From Agromyces sp. ISL-38 (GTDB lineage Bacteria > Actinomycetota > Actinomycetes > Actinomycetales > Microbacteriaceae): DNA of 64,000 nucleotides. Below are positions 16,524 to 24,110 of this stretch, in pieces. Positions within the stretch are counted from its first letter, which is position 1. Each line of letters begins with the position of its first letter. The position numbers and the translations under genes were made by a program. The notes under the pieces were generated by a model, which did not search any database, had not been told where the DNA came from, and was given only the letters and a program-made list of their open reading frames with translations. The stretch covers positions 372,001-436,000 of the forward strand of contig NZ_JAGGPF010000001.1 in NCBI RefSeq assembly GCF_018613935.1, in the 5' to 3' direction.

Positions 16524-17189
16524 ATGAAGCGCTTCTTCCGTCGTCTCTTCCGTCGTCGAACGCCGTTCAAGCCGTTCGACCGGGCCGCGTTGCCGAAGCG
16601 GCCGACACCATCGTTCGACGAGATGCTCGCCGAGGGCGTGCTCGTCGCGGAATCCGCAGGCCGGATGGCGCTGAAGAACCGGCTCATCGTGTTCGCGTTG
16701 CGGGGTGAAGAGCGGTTCGAGCCGGCCCGTGCCATGGCGATGGCGCGCGACGTGCTCTACGAACTCGTGCAGGAGGCCGACGAGGCTGCGGAACGAGCCG
16801 CCGCCGAGCGCGAGAGCGCATCGCAACGCGAGGGTCGTTCGGCGCACCAGCACGACTACCACCGAGCGGACACGGTGAACCTCCGCCATCGCGAGCGGGT
16901 GTACGCCGGGGTGGCGAAGCGGCTCTGGGAGTTGCGGGAGGATCCCGCCTACCTCGAGCGGCTCACCGAGCACGCGCGCGACGCCGCGTGGGAGGACATC
17001 GCGGCCGCGATCGACGCGCGCCTCGCCCGTGAGTGGCCTGACATCGCGGTCGACGCGGAGTACGAGCTCGCGCGCGACGAGCGCACGCGCGAGCTGCTCG
17101 TCGATCTCGAACGCGACCTCCGTGAGGCCGACGCCGAGCGGGCCCGCCGTGCGGACGCGGGCGATGCCTTCCGCGACTTCGTGGGGTGA
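16524..17189 (+). CDS. Highly charged conserved-looking hypothetical protein
   Basis: 221 residues from ATG 16524, preceded by GGAGGTGAGCGG. The N-terminus is extremely basic (MKRFFRRLFRRRTPFKPFD), followed by long Ala/Glu/Arg-rich stretches likely to be alpha-helical or coiled coil (EADEAAERAAAERESA, LERDLREADAERARRADAG). A TAGGCT element near 16483 may be its -10. There is no signal peptide or membrane segment. I recognise no family; nucleic-acid or membrane-surface binding by the basic head is only a guess. Confidence 0.72.
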   Translation: MKRFFRRLFRRRTPFKPFDRAALPKRPTPSFDEMLAEGVLVAESAGRMALKNRLIVFALRGEERFEPARAMAMARDVLYELVQEADEAAERAAAERESASQREGRSAHQHDYHRADTVNLRHRERVYAGVAKRLWELREDPAYLERLTEHARDAAWEDIAAAIDARLAREWPDIAVDAEYELARDERTRELLVDLERDLREADAERARRADAGDAFRDFVG

Positions 17190-17240
17190 CGCGCGGCGTG
17201 CGGGGCAGGTCGCGGCCCGTTCAGCTGCGACATCCGTATA

Positions 17241-17270
17241 TCGACAGTTATCGATGCACTGCGGTACGGT
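17241..17270 (+). promoter_or_regulatory. Leaderless promoter of MFS gene with overlapping TCGA repeats
   Basis: TCGACA (17241-17246) and TACGGT (17265-17270) are 18 bp apart, and the expected start site coincides with ATG 17278. The -35 lies in TATATCGACAGTTATCGATG, with a TCGA-N6-TCGA arrangement and TATATCGA word also found in the ArsR operator at 22927-22934. This suggests control by an ArsR-family protein of the arsenic island. Confidence 0.5.
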
Positions 17271-17277
17271 GGTGCTG

Positions 17278-18462
17278 ATGACCCGCACCGCCAGCCTCGA
17301 GACGAGTTCGCGTGCGCCTGCGCGTCTCGCGGCCCTCTCGGTCGGCCAGGTCGTCAGCTGGGGCATCCTGTACTACGCGATCATCGTCGCCGCACCCGAG
17401 ATCGCCAGCGAGACGGGCTGGCCGATCGTCGCCATCACGGCGGCGTTCTCGGGCGGCCTCATCGCGTCGGCGATCTGCGGCGTGCTGGTCGGGCGACTCC
17501 TCGACGAGCGCGGACCGCGGCACGTGATGACGATCGGCTCCGCCATCGGCGCCTCGGGCTTCGTGATCGTCGCGCTCGCGCCCGATCTCATCGTCTTCAC
17601 CGCCGGTTGGGTGGTGTGCGGCATCGGTCAATCGGCGGTGCTCTACCAGGCCGCGTTCACCGTCATCACGCGGCGCTACGGCGAGCGGCGTCGCACGCCG
17701 CTCACGATCCTGACCCTCGCGGGCGGACTCGCCTCGACCGTGTTCGCGCCGGTCGTCGCTGGCCTGCTCTCGGTGCTCGAATGGCGCGTGGCGTTCCTCG
17801 TGCTCGCCGGCGTGCTCGCGGTCGTGACGATCCCACTCCACTGGTTCTCGCTCGAGCGGTCCTGGGCGCACCTGCCCGCCGCGCATCACACTGAGACCAT
17901 GCACTCGGTGGCGGGCGTCATCCGCAGCCGCCGATTCTGGCTGCTCGAGATCACCATGATCGTGCTCACCGTCTCGTTGCTCAGCGCGACCCTCGCCGGC
18001 GTGCCGCTCTTCATGGAGAAGGGGCTCTCGTTCGAGCTCGCGGCGCTCGGCCTCGGACTCATCGGTGCAGGGCAAGTGGTGGGGCGGCTGCTCTTCCTGA
18101 TCCGCCCGCGCACCGGCCGGCCGTGGCTGCCGGTGATGCTCGTGGGCCTGCTCGCGGGCGCCTCGCTCGGCGCACTCGCCTTCGTGCCCGGCCCGGCGTG
18201 GCTCCTCATCGCGATCGGCATCGCGGCCGGTGCGGTGCGCGGTGCCTACACGCTCGTGCAGGCCTCCGCCGTGGCCGACCGCTGGGGCACCCGCAACTAC
18301 GGCGCGATCAACGGCGCGTTCGCTGCACCGATCACGATCGCGGCGGCGCTCACGCCCGCGATCGGCCCGGCCGTCGCCGTCGGCGTGGGATCGTACGCGG
18401 CGATGGCGGCGATCATGGCCGGGGTGGTGCTCGTCGCGGCGGCGACGGCGCGGCTCACGTAG
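17278..18462 (+). CDS. Major facilitator superfamily permease
   Basis: 394 residues from ATG 17278 (an in-frame ATG at 17254 is possible but lies inside the promoter). Twelve membrane segments can be traced, with the MFS motif A region GVLVGRLLDERGPRHVMTIG between helices 2 and 3. The N-terminus VGQVVSWGILYYAIIVAAPEI is typical of the small permeases often found with ArsR regulators in actinobacteria. Convergent with the thioredoxin reductase gene at the edge of the arsenic island, and its promoter carries a TATATCGA element like the ArsR operator, so it may export an arsenical or another toxicant (inference). It is not ArsJ, because no GAPDH partner is present. Confidence 0.85.
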   Translation: MTRTASLETSSRAPARLAALSVGQVVSWGILYYAIIVAAPEIASETGWPIVAITAAFSGGLIASAICGVLVGRLLDERGPRHVMTIGSAIGASGFVIVALAPDLIVFTAGWVVCGIGQSAVLYQAAFTVITRRYGERRRTPLTILTLAGGLASTVFAPVVAGLLSVLEWRVAFLVLAGVLAVVTIPLHWFSLERSWAHLPAAHHTETMHSVAGVIRSRRFWLLEITMIVLTVSLLSATLAGVPLFMEKGLSFELAALGLGLIGAGQVVGRLLFLIRPRTGRPWLPVMLVGLLAGASLGALAFVPGPAWLLIAIGIAAGAVRGAYTLVQASAVADRWGTRNYGAINGAFAAPITIAAALTPAIGPAVAVGVGSYAAMAAIMAGVVLVAAATARLT

Positions 18463-18547
18463 GGCGGTTGCGCGAGGCGTCGGGGGTCGAGGCATCCGCT
18501 CGGAGCTCGACCGCCCAGCTCTGGCCTTACGGCTCAGGCCTTCGGGC

Positions 18548-19621
18548 TCAGGACGCCTCGAAGATGACGGCGGCCTGCTCCTCCACCGGATCGGCGAGCC
18601 CGTGCTCGGCGAGGTAGTGCTCCGCGTCGAGCGCGGCCTCGCATCCGGTGCCCGCCGCGGTGATCGCCTGGCGGTAGCGCTTGTCGACGAGGTCGCCGCA
18701 CGCGAACACCCCCTCGAGGTTCGTACGGGTCGACGGATGCTCCACCAGCACGTATCCCTCTTCGTCGACGTCGACCTGGCCGGCGACGAGCTCGCTGCGT
18801 GGGTCGTGGCCGATCGCGATGAAGAGCCCGGTCGCGTCGAGCGACGCAAGCTCGCCCGTCGTGGTGTCGCGCAGCTGCAGTCGCTCGAGGCCGTCGTCGC
18901 CCTCGGCGGAGATCACCTCGGCGTTCCAGTACGGGATGATCTTCGGATTCGCGAGCGCACGCTCCTGCATGATGTGCGACGCGCGCAGGGAGTCGCGGCG
19001 ATGCAGGAGCGTGACGGAATCGGCGAACCGCGTGAGGAACATCGCCTCTTCGAGCGCCGAGTCGCCGCCCCCGACGACCGCGATGTCCTTGCCCTTGAAG
19101 AAGAAGCCGTCGCACGTCGCGCACCACGAGACGCCGCGACCGGTGAGTCGCTCTTCGCCCTCGACGCCGAGCTTGCGATAGGCCGAGCCCATCGCGAGCA
19201 CCACGGTGTGCGCTCGGTATTCGACGCCGTTGATCGTGCGAATGGCTTTGATGTCACCCGTGAGCTCGACCTCGACCGCGTCGTCGTAGACGATTTGCGC
19301 GCCGAAGCGTTCGGCCTGGCCCCGCATCTGCTCCATGAGATCGGGGCCCATGATGCCGTCGGCGAAGCCGGGAAAGTTCTCCACCTCGGTCGTGGTCATG
19401 AGCGCTCCGCCCGCCTCGACCGAGCTCGCGAGCACGACCGGGGAGAGGCCCGCGCGTGCGAGGTAGACGGCGGCGGTGTATCCGGCTGGGCCGGAACCGA
19501 TCACGACGACGTTCTCGACGGCGGGCTCGGTGGCGGGCTCGGTGTCGGCCTCCATGGTCGCCTCGGCATCGGCAGCGGATGCAGCGGCTGCAGATGCGGC
19601 GGGGTCGATGCGATCGTTCAT
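18548..19621 (-). CDS. trxB: Thioredoxin-disulfide reductase (TrxB-like)
   Basis: 357 residues from ATG 19621. FAD-binding [21 protein letters not shown] (about 38-58), the redox-active CATC (Cys167 and Cys170) followed by DG, the NADP-binding [12 protein letters not shown] (about 182-193), and the C-terminal FAD motif GVFACGDL are all present. An Ala/Glu-rich N-terminal extension of about 35 residues precedes the normal fold; ATG at residue 23 is an alternative start. Three nucleotides separate it from arsC, so the two are co-transcribed. It would keep a thioredoxin reduced for the ArsC enzymes. Confidence 0.9.
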   Translation of the reverse strand: MNDRIDPAASAAAASAADAEATMEADTEPATEPAVENVVVIGSGPAGYTAAVYLARAGLSPVVLASSVEAGGALMTTTEVENFPGFADGIMGPDLMEQMRGQAERFGAQIVYDDAVEVELTGDIKAIRTINGVEYRAHTVVLAMGSAYRKLGVEGEERLTGRGVSWCATCDGFFFKGKDIAVVGGGDSALEEAMFLTRFADSVTLLHRRDSLRASHIMQERALANPKIIPYWNAEVISAEGDDGLERLQLRDTTTGELASLDATGLFIAIGHDPRSELVAGQVDVDEEGYVLVEHPSTRTNLEGVFACGDLVDKRYRQAITAAGTGCEAALDAEHYLAEHGLADPVEEQAAVIFEAS

Positions 19622-19624
19622 GGC

Positions 19625-20035
19625 CTACGCCGCCGTCGGTACGAGCTCGGCGAGGAGGGTCTTGACCCGGCCGCGGATGTCGTCGCGCACTCGGCGCACG
19701 GTCTCGAGGTCTTTGCCCGCGGGGTCTTCGAGTTCCCAGTCCTCGTAGCGCTTGCCCGGGAAGATTGGGCACGCGTCGCCGCACCCCATGGTGATCACGA
19801 CGTCGGACTCCTTCACCGCATCGACGGTGAGGATCTTCGGCGTGTTGCCGGCGATGTCGATGCCCTCTTCGGCCATCGCCTCGATGGCGACGGGGTTGAT
19901 GGTGTCTTTCGGCTCGGAGCCCGCGGAGAGCACCTCGACGCGGCCCTGCCCGAGTTCGCGCAGATACCCGGCGGCCATCTGGGAGCGGCCCGCGTTGTGC
20001 ACGCAGACGAACAGCACGGTTGGGGTTTCAGACAT
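19625..20035 (-). CDS. arsC: Arsenate reductase, low-molecular-weight phosphatase fold
   Basis: 136 residues from ATG 20035, preceded by GAGGGA; a longer in-frame start at 20059 lacks a ribosome site. The N-terminal P-loop VLFVCVHNAGRSQMAAGYL carries catalytic Cys11, and VVITMGCGDACPIFPGKRYEDWELEDP matches thioredoxin-coupled ArsC proteins, with further cysteines near residues 87 and 91 for the disulfide relay. It reduces arsenate to arsenite in the cytoplasm. Directly upstream of trxB in one operon. An ATAGA-N6-TCTAT palindrome at 20063-20078, just upstream, resembles the operator of the ArsR-ArsC fusion gene. Confidence 0.9.
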   Translation of the reverse strand: MSETPTVLFVCVHNAGRSQMAAGYLRELGQGRVEVLSAGSEPKDTINPVAIEAMAEEGIDIAGNTPKILTVDAVKESDVVITMGCGDACPIFPGKRYEDWELEDPAGKDLETVRRVRDDIRGRVKTLLAELVPTAA

Positions 20036-20062
20036 GGTTCCCTCGCTTTCGACAGTCAAAGC

Positions 20063-20078
20063 ATAGATCAGCGTCTAT
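20063..20078. promoter_or_regulatory. Candidate ArsR operator upstream of arsC
   Basis: ATAGA (20063-20067) and TCTAT (20074-20078) form an inverted repeat with a 6-nt spacer, between the fusion gene end and arsC. It shares its half-site with the palindrome ATAGACCGAAGTCTAT at 21013-21028, suggesting one regulator acts at both. Confidence 0.5.
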
Positions 20079-20114
20079 CGTTTTTCCAGTCAGGCGACGG
20101 CGCGGCGGCCGTGT

Positions 20115-21014
20115 TCATACAGCATTCACCTCGAGCTCGTCGAGCAGCTGCCGCACCCTTGCCTCGATGTCATCACGGATGCCGCGCACCCGCGAGAGCG
20201 GCAGCCCAGCCGGGTCGTCGAGCTCCCAGTCGAGATACCGCCGCCCCGGATACACCGGGCAGGCGTCGCCGCAGCCCATCGTGATCACGACGTCGGCCGC
20301 GCGCACGACCTCGTCGGTCAGCGGCTTCGGATACTCCCCGCCGATCGCGACGCCGATCTCGTCGAGCGCGGTGATGATGGTCGAGCGCACCGCACTCGCC
20401 GGCTCCGACCCCGCAGTGCGCACTCGCACGCGATCGCCGGCGAGGTGCCGGAGGATCGCCGCGGCGATCTGCGAGCGGCCGGCGTTCTGCACACACACGA
20501 ACAGCACCTCGGGCGGCTCGTCGCCTCGCGGCGCCTGCTCCCGGGCGAGCGCCGTCAGGCGGTCGGCGGCGAACTTCGACGTGAGCGAGGGAAGGTATCG
20601 GGTGATGCGTGAGCGTTCCGCGAGCAGGTCGTGGCTCTCGTGCACGTAGCGTTCGACGGTCTCTCGCGAGAAGACGCCGGCGAAGCGCTGGGCGAGGTCG
20701 GATGCCACACGCTCGAGCACTTCGTCTGACACCTGGCTCGCGGCATCCGACTGCAGCAATTCACTCACCCGCTCTGCTGCCGCGGGCGCGATCGAGTACC
20801 AGACCTGGCGACCCTCGGGGGTGCGCTCGAGCACGCCCTCGTCGAGCAGCGCCTTCACGTGGTGGCTCACGGTGGGCTGGCGCAGCCCGAGCTCGTCGGC
20901 GAGCCGGCCGACGAGCGCGCGACCGTCGGGGCTCGACTCGATGAGCCCGAGGATGCGCAGCCGCGTCGGGTCGGTCAGCAGACGGATGCCGCGTGCCGTG
21001 TCGATCCCATCCAT
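20115..21014 (-). CDS. ArsR regulator fused to helical linker and ArsC arsenate reductase
   Basis: 299 residues from ATG 21014. Residues 1-85 form an ArsR winged helix (LTDPTRLRILGLIESSPDG, LGLRQPTVSHHVKALLDEGVL). Residues about 95-160 are a helical region (VERYVHESHDLLAERSRITRYLPSL) like the N-terminal extension of actinobacterial ArsC proteins. Residues 167-299 are a low-molecular-weight phosphatase-type reductase, LFVCVQNAGRSQIAAAIL with catalytic Cys174, then MGCGDACPVYPGRRYLDWELDDP. The ArsR half contains no cysteine, so it cannot be a classical thiol arsenite sensor. The start lies inside ATAGACCGAAGTCTAT and the -10 is 7 nt upstream, so the mRNA is probably leaderless. Confidence 0.9.
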   Translation of the reverse strand: MDGIDTARGIRLLTDPTRLRILGLIESSPDGRALVGRLADELGLRQPTVSHHVKALLDEGVLERTPEGRQVWYSIAPAAAERVSELLQSDAASQVSDEVLERVASDLAQRFAGVFSRETVERYVHESHDLLAERSRITRYLPSLTSKFAADRLTALAREQAPRGDEPPEVLFVCVQNAGRSQIAAAILRHLAGDRVRVRTAGSEPASAVRSTIITALDEIGVAIGGEYPKPLTDEVVRAADVVITMGCGDACPVYPGRRYLDWELDDPAGLPLSRVRGIRDDIEARVRQLLDELEVNAV

Positions 21015-21028
21015 AGACCGAAGTCTAT
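21013..21028 (-). promoter_or_regulatory. Operator and -10 box of the ArsR-ArsC fusion gene
   Basis: Perfect 6-bp inverted repeat with a 4-nt spacer, ATAGACCGAAGTCTAT. On the minus strand it contains the -10 TAGACT (complement of 21022-21027), 7 nt before ATG 21014. A bound repressor would cover the promoter and the leaderless start. Confidence 0.6.
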
Positions 21029-21092
21029 TCGACGGGGCCGGGCGATGACTCGCGCCGCCTTCCCGGCATTGACCGTGTCGGACCCGCGAGAA

Positions 21093-21155
21093 ACTGCAGG
21101 AGATCCGGGGTCATACGTGTCTATTCCGCCCTCTGCACGCGAATCTCCTGCATTT
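21093..21155. repeat. REP-like inverted repeat, TGCAGGAGAT arms
   Basis: TGCAGGAGAT (21095-21104) and ATCTCCTGCA (21143-21152) are perfect inverted arms with a 38-nt spacer; flanking bases (GAAA on one side, TTTC on the other) extend the symmetry. A similarly built element lies at 29033-29126. Confidence 0.55.
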
Positions 21156-21269
21156 CAGCTCAATCGGGCTGCCCGCAGCACGGGAGCCACCCTGGCACGT
21201 GCGGAACCCGTGAGCTCATGCCGTGGCCAGCGAGAAACCGACGTGCCGCTCGGCTCATGTCGATCGCGC

Positions 21270-21295
21270 CTCATGTGAGGCAGATCTCACATGAG
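21270..21295. repeat. Perfect 10-bp inverted repeat
   Basis: Arms 21270-21279 and 21286-21295 with a 6-nt loop. It lies about 210 nt downstream of the flavin monooxygenase stop codon, so it could end that minus-strand transcript or be an orphan protein-binding site. Confidence 0.45.
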
Positions 21296-21506
21296 ACACG
21301 TGGCTGGTCATTGCGCGGTTCGGCGAGTGGGGTGCGGCCGCCATCGGCAGTGCCGCGCGGCTGCCAGCGTCGAGTTCACAGGCCCGACTCGCGCGAGAAG
21401 CGACGCCGCGATCGGCGGTTGGGTGCCCGTGCGTGGCGCGCCATCACGCGCCTGCTCACGCGCGCATCAGGCCCCGCCACCGGTTCGGCCGACGAACTGG
21501 AGCGGG

Positions 21507-22877
21507 TCACCCGCAGCAGCTGGCGCCGCTGCCGGCAGCAGTTGGCGCGGCATCCGTCGAACACACGCCCGTGGTCGGGAGCACGAGCTCGACGTTGCGC
21601 GCCGCGGCCTCGTCGCCCGCGAGCCATGCCGAGATCGACCGCACCTGCTCGTAGCCCGTCGCCAACAGGAATGTCGGCGCACGGCCGTAGCTCTTCATGC
21701 CCACGATGAAGAAGTCGCGCTCGGGCTGGGTGAGCTCGGCGAAGCCGTGCGGCTCCACGGTTCCGCAGCTGTGCACGTTCGGGTCGATGAGCGGGGCGAG
21801 GCGTCGCGGCGCCTCGACGATCTCGTCGAGCTCGAGACGGATCTCGCGCAGCATGGCGAGGTTCGGCCGGAAGCCGGTGGCGTTCACGATGCGATCGGCG
21901 ACGATGGTCTCGAGACCGTCGCGGCGGCGGCCCGTGATGCGCGCGGCTCCGGCAGAAGCGACGGTGGCGTCGGCGTCGGCGCCCGAGTGGGCGACGCTGC
22001 GCTCGAGGCGCACGATCTCGAAGCGGTCGACGAGCTCGATGCGGCCGGCGTCGACGAGCGCATCGACGCGAGCGCCGATCCAGGCGCGGGCCTGCAGCTC
22101 GTCGCCGGGCGAGGTCGAGACGCGCGCGGCCGTGGCATTGCGGATGACCCACGTGATGCGCGTGCCGGGTTCCTGCTCGGCGAGGGCCGCGAGGTTCAGC
22201 AGCGTGTTCGCCGCCGAGTGCCCGGCCCCGACGACGACGGTGTGACGCCCGGCGAAGGCGGCGCGTTCGCGGCCGAGCACGTCGGGCAGCGCGTGGCTCA
22301 CGAGGTCGGCGACCTCGGGGAGTCCGAGCGGATCGAGGCCCGATGAGCCGAGGCTGTTCGGCGTCCGATAGGTGCCCGAGGCGTCGACCACCGCGCGCGC
22401 GGTGAGCTCCTCGATGCCGGCCGGCGTGTGCACGCGAAGCAGGAACGGAGCCTGCGCGCGGCCGGTGGTGCGGGTGCGGTCCATGCCCTCGCGGGTGACA
22501 TCCGACACGGTGGCATTGAACCGGGTGCGCGAGGCGATCGCCGGCAGCGCGGCGAGCGGCGTGAGGAATCGCTCGACGAGCTCGGCGCCGGTCGGCAGCG
22601 AGTCGGCGGGCGGCTCGGTCCACCCGGTGTCGGCGAGCAGTCGCCGCGAGACCGGGTCGACGAGATGCTTCCACGGCGAGAAGAGCTGCACGTGCCCCCA
22701 CTCCTGCACGCTCGCGCCGATGCGGTCGCCTGCTTCGAGCACCACGAAGTCGATGCCGCGGTCGGTGAGGTTCGCGGCGGTCGCGAGGCCGATCGGGCCG
22801 GCGCCGATGATGGCGACCGGGAGCCCGTGCAGTCGCGAGGCGATCGGCTTCGGCGTGGTGAGGTCGAGGAGGGTCAT
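21507..22877 (-). CDS. Flavin-dependent monooxygenase of the arsenic island with C-terminal cysteines
   Basis: 456 residues. Start ATG 22877 chosen because AAAGGA lies 6-7 nt upstream; ATG 22895 has no ribosome site. Two dinucleotide-binding motifs, VAIIGAGPIGLATAANL near the N-terminus and VVVGAGHSAANTLLNLAALA near residue 220, and a late NATGFRPN motif place it among flavin-containing monooxygenase/ArsO-like oxidoreductases that occur in ars operons. The tail ends VCSTDAAPTAAGSGASCCG, with Cys439, 454 and 455, which could coordinate trivalent arsenic (inference). Divergent from arsR-aqp with a shared operator. Substrate unproven. Confidence 0.83.
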   Translation of the reverse strand: MTLLDLTTPKPIASRLHGLPVAIIGAGPIGLATAANLTDRGIDFVVLEAGDRIGASVQEWGHVQLFSPWKHLVDPVSRRLLADTGWTEPPADSLPTGAELVERFLTPLAALPAIASRTRFNATVSDVTREGMDRTRTTGRAQAPFLLRVHTPAGIEELTARAVVDASGTYRTPNSLGSSGLDPLGLPEVADLVSHALPDVLGRERAAFAGRHTVVVGAGHSAANTLLNLAALAEQEPGTRITWVIRNATAARVSTSPGDELQARAWIGARVDALVDAGRIELVDRFEIVRLERSVAHSGADADATVASAGAARITGRRRDGLETIVADRIVNATGFRPNLAMLREIRLELDEIVEAPRRLAPLIDPNVHSCGTVEPHGFAELTQPERDFFIVGMKSYGRAPTFLLATGYEQVRSISAWLAGDEAAARNVELVLPTTGVCSTDAAPTAAGSGASCCG

Positions 22878-22893
22878 CCGCTGTCCTTTATTC

Positions 22894-22958
22894 ATTGACG
22901 TTCGTCGATATACAGATTGTGACGACTATATCGATGGATGTCAATATTCAGCTAGACT
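22894..22958. promoter_or_regulatory. Divergent ars promoter region with 19-bp inverted repeat
   Basis: Arms 22894-22912 and 22927-22945 match at 16 of 19 positions (right arm read on the minus strand: ATTGACATCCATCGATATA), including the perfect TCGATATA/TATATCGA core with a 14-nt spacer. Minus promoter: TTGACA (22939-22944), 17 bp, CACAAT (22916-22921). Plus promoter: -10 TAGACT (22953-22958), 6 nt before the GTG 22965 start, so arsR is probably leaderless. The arms cover both promoters, as expected for ArsR repression. Confidence 0.72.
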
Positions 22959-22964
22959 GGCATC

Positions 22965-23348
22965 GTGACCGCCATCGACCTGCCCCTCGTCACGCGCGAG
23001 ACCGCCGCCGTTGCACTCGGCTCGGCTCCGGATGCCGCGTGCTGCGGGCCGCTCACCCGCGAGACGATCAGCCCCGCCGACGCCGAGACCTTCGCGCGCC
23101 GGCTCAAGGCACTCGCCGACCCCGTGCGCTTGCGGCTTGTGTCGATCGTGGCCGCCTCCGAGGGTCACGAGGCGTGCGTCTGCGACCTCACCGAGCCCGT
23201 CGGGCTGAGCCAGCCCACCGTTTCGCATCACTTGAAGATCCTCACCGAGGCGGGCTTCCTCTCGCGCTCGAAGCGCGGCACGTGGGCGTACTACCGGCTC
23301 GTGCCGGGCGCGCTCGAGGCCGTCGCGGCACCCCTGGTCTCGGTGTGA
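22965..23348 (+). CDS. arsR: ArsR arsenite-type repressor
   Basis: 127 residues from GTG 22965, the predicted transcription start. Winged helix: RLKALADPVRLRLVSIVAAS, then CVCDLTEPVGLSQPTVSHHLKILTEAGFL and the wing SKRGTWAYYRL. Candidate As(III) ligands are the adjacent Cys26-Cys27 pair in ACCGPL plus Cys71 and Cys73 in CVCDL, an arrangement like the Corynebacterium type ArsR, which uses an N-terminal Cys pair together with a central Cys. The gene overlaps the aquaglyceroporin start (GTGA). It should repress this operon and the divergent monooxygenase through the 19-bp inverted repeat. Confidence 0.9.
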   Translation: MTAIDLPLVTRETAAVALGSAPDAACCGPLTRETISPADAETFARRLKALADPVRLRLVSIVAASEGHEACVCDLTEPVGLSQPTVSHHLKILTEAGFLSRSKRGTWAYYRLVPGALEAVAAPLVSV

Positions 23349-24082
23349 GCGCGCCCACCGCGGCCGTGACCCGCCGGGTCGCGGCCGAGTTCCTCGGCGC
23401 CATGCTGCTCGCGGCGATCGTCGTGGGTTCCGGCATCGCCGCCACCGGGCTCTCGAACGACGTGGGCGTGCAGTTGCTCGTCAACGCGGCCTCGACGGCC
23501 CTTGGCCTCTTCGTGCTGATCACGGTGCTCGGTCCGATCAGCGGCGCGCATTTCAACCCGGCGGTCTCGCTCGCCGACCTCGTGCTCGGGCACCGGGGTG
23601 CGCGCGAGGTGGGTGCGTACATCGCCGCGCAGATCGCCGGATGCATCGTCGGCGCGATGCTCGCGAACGTCATGTTCGACGCGGAGGTCGTCTCGATCAG
23701 CACGACCGATCGCGTGTCGCCCGGCCATCTCGTCGCTGAGGTCGTGGCCACCGCCGGACTGATCTTCGCGATCTTCGCCCTCGTGCGGTCGGGGCGTGCG
23801 CATCTCGCCGCGGTCGTCGTCGGCGCCTACATCGGCTCGGCCTACTTCTTCACGAGTTCCACGAGCTTCGCGAACCCCGCGATCACGATCGGCCGCATGT
23901 TCAGCGACAGCTTCGCCGGCATCGCGCCGGGCTCGGCGCCGTGGTTCATTGCTGCGCAGCTTGCAGGCGCAGTCCTCGGGTTGGCGCTCGTGCGGTGGTT
24001 GTTGCAGGTGCCGGGGCGTACCTCGGCTTCGACCAAGACCGAGACTGAGACCGAGGCGGCACCCGCGACGACCGCGTCATAG
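23345..24082 (+). CDS. Aquaglyceroporin of the arsenic operon (AqpS-like)
   Basis: 245 residues from GTG 23345, overlapping the arsR stop. Six membrane helices and both MIP boxes are visible: SGAHFNPAVSLADL and TSFANPAITIGRMF, giving two NPA motifs. In place of an ArsB or Acr3 pump this operon has a channel, as in the aqpS-arsC operon of Sinorhizobium meliloti, where arsenite made inside the cell leaves down its gradient. The C-terminal tail is Thr/Glu-rich. It may also pass glycerol or water; the location next to ArsR supports the arsenite role. Confidence 0.88.
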   Translation: MSAPTAAVTRRVAAEFLGAMLLAAIVVGSGIAATGLSNDVGVQLLVNAASTALGLFVLITVLGPISGAHFNPAVSLADLVLGHRGAREVGAYIAAQIAGCIVGAMLANVMFDAEVVSISTTDRVSPGHLVAEVVATAGLIFAIFALVRSGRAHLAAVVVGAYIGSAYFFTSSTSFANPAITIGRMFSDSFAGIAPGSAPWFIAAQLAGAVLGLALVRWLLQVPGRTSASTKTETETEAAPATTAS

Positions 24083-24110
24083 CGTCATCCGTCTTCGATA
24101 CGGTGTGAGC

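Larger units (their letters stand above)
21051..21506. other. Gene-free interval with inverted repeats
   Basis: About 450 nt between the ArsR-ArsC promoter and the end of the flavin monooxygenase gene. No convincing gene. It holds a REP-like inverted repeat (21093-21155) and a second perfect 10-bp inverted repeat, CTCATGTGAG at 21270-21279 with CTCACATGAG at 21286-21295. The rest shows nothing I can interpret. Confidence 0.6.

Noticed and set aside
17278-18462. MFS permease considered as ArsJ
   Set aside because: ArsJ works with a GAPDH gene to export 1-arseno-3-phosphoglycerate; no GAPDH is present in the island.
21051-21506. Possible short genes in the interval upstream of the ArsR-ArsC promoter
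   Set aside because: Open frames there lack ribosome sites, conserved composition and domains; inverted repeats explain the visible structure better.
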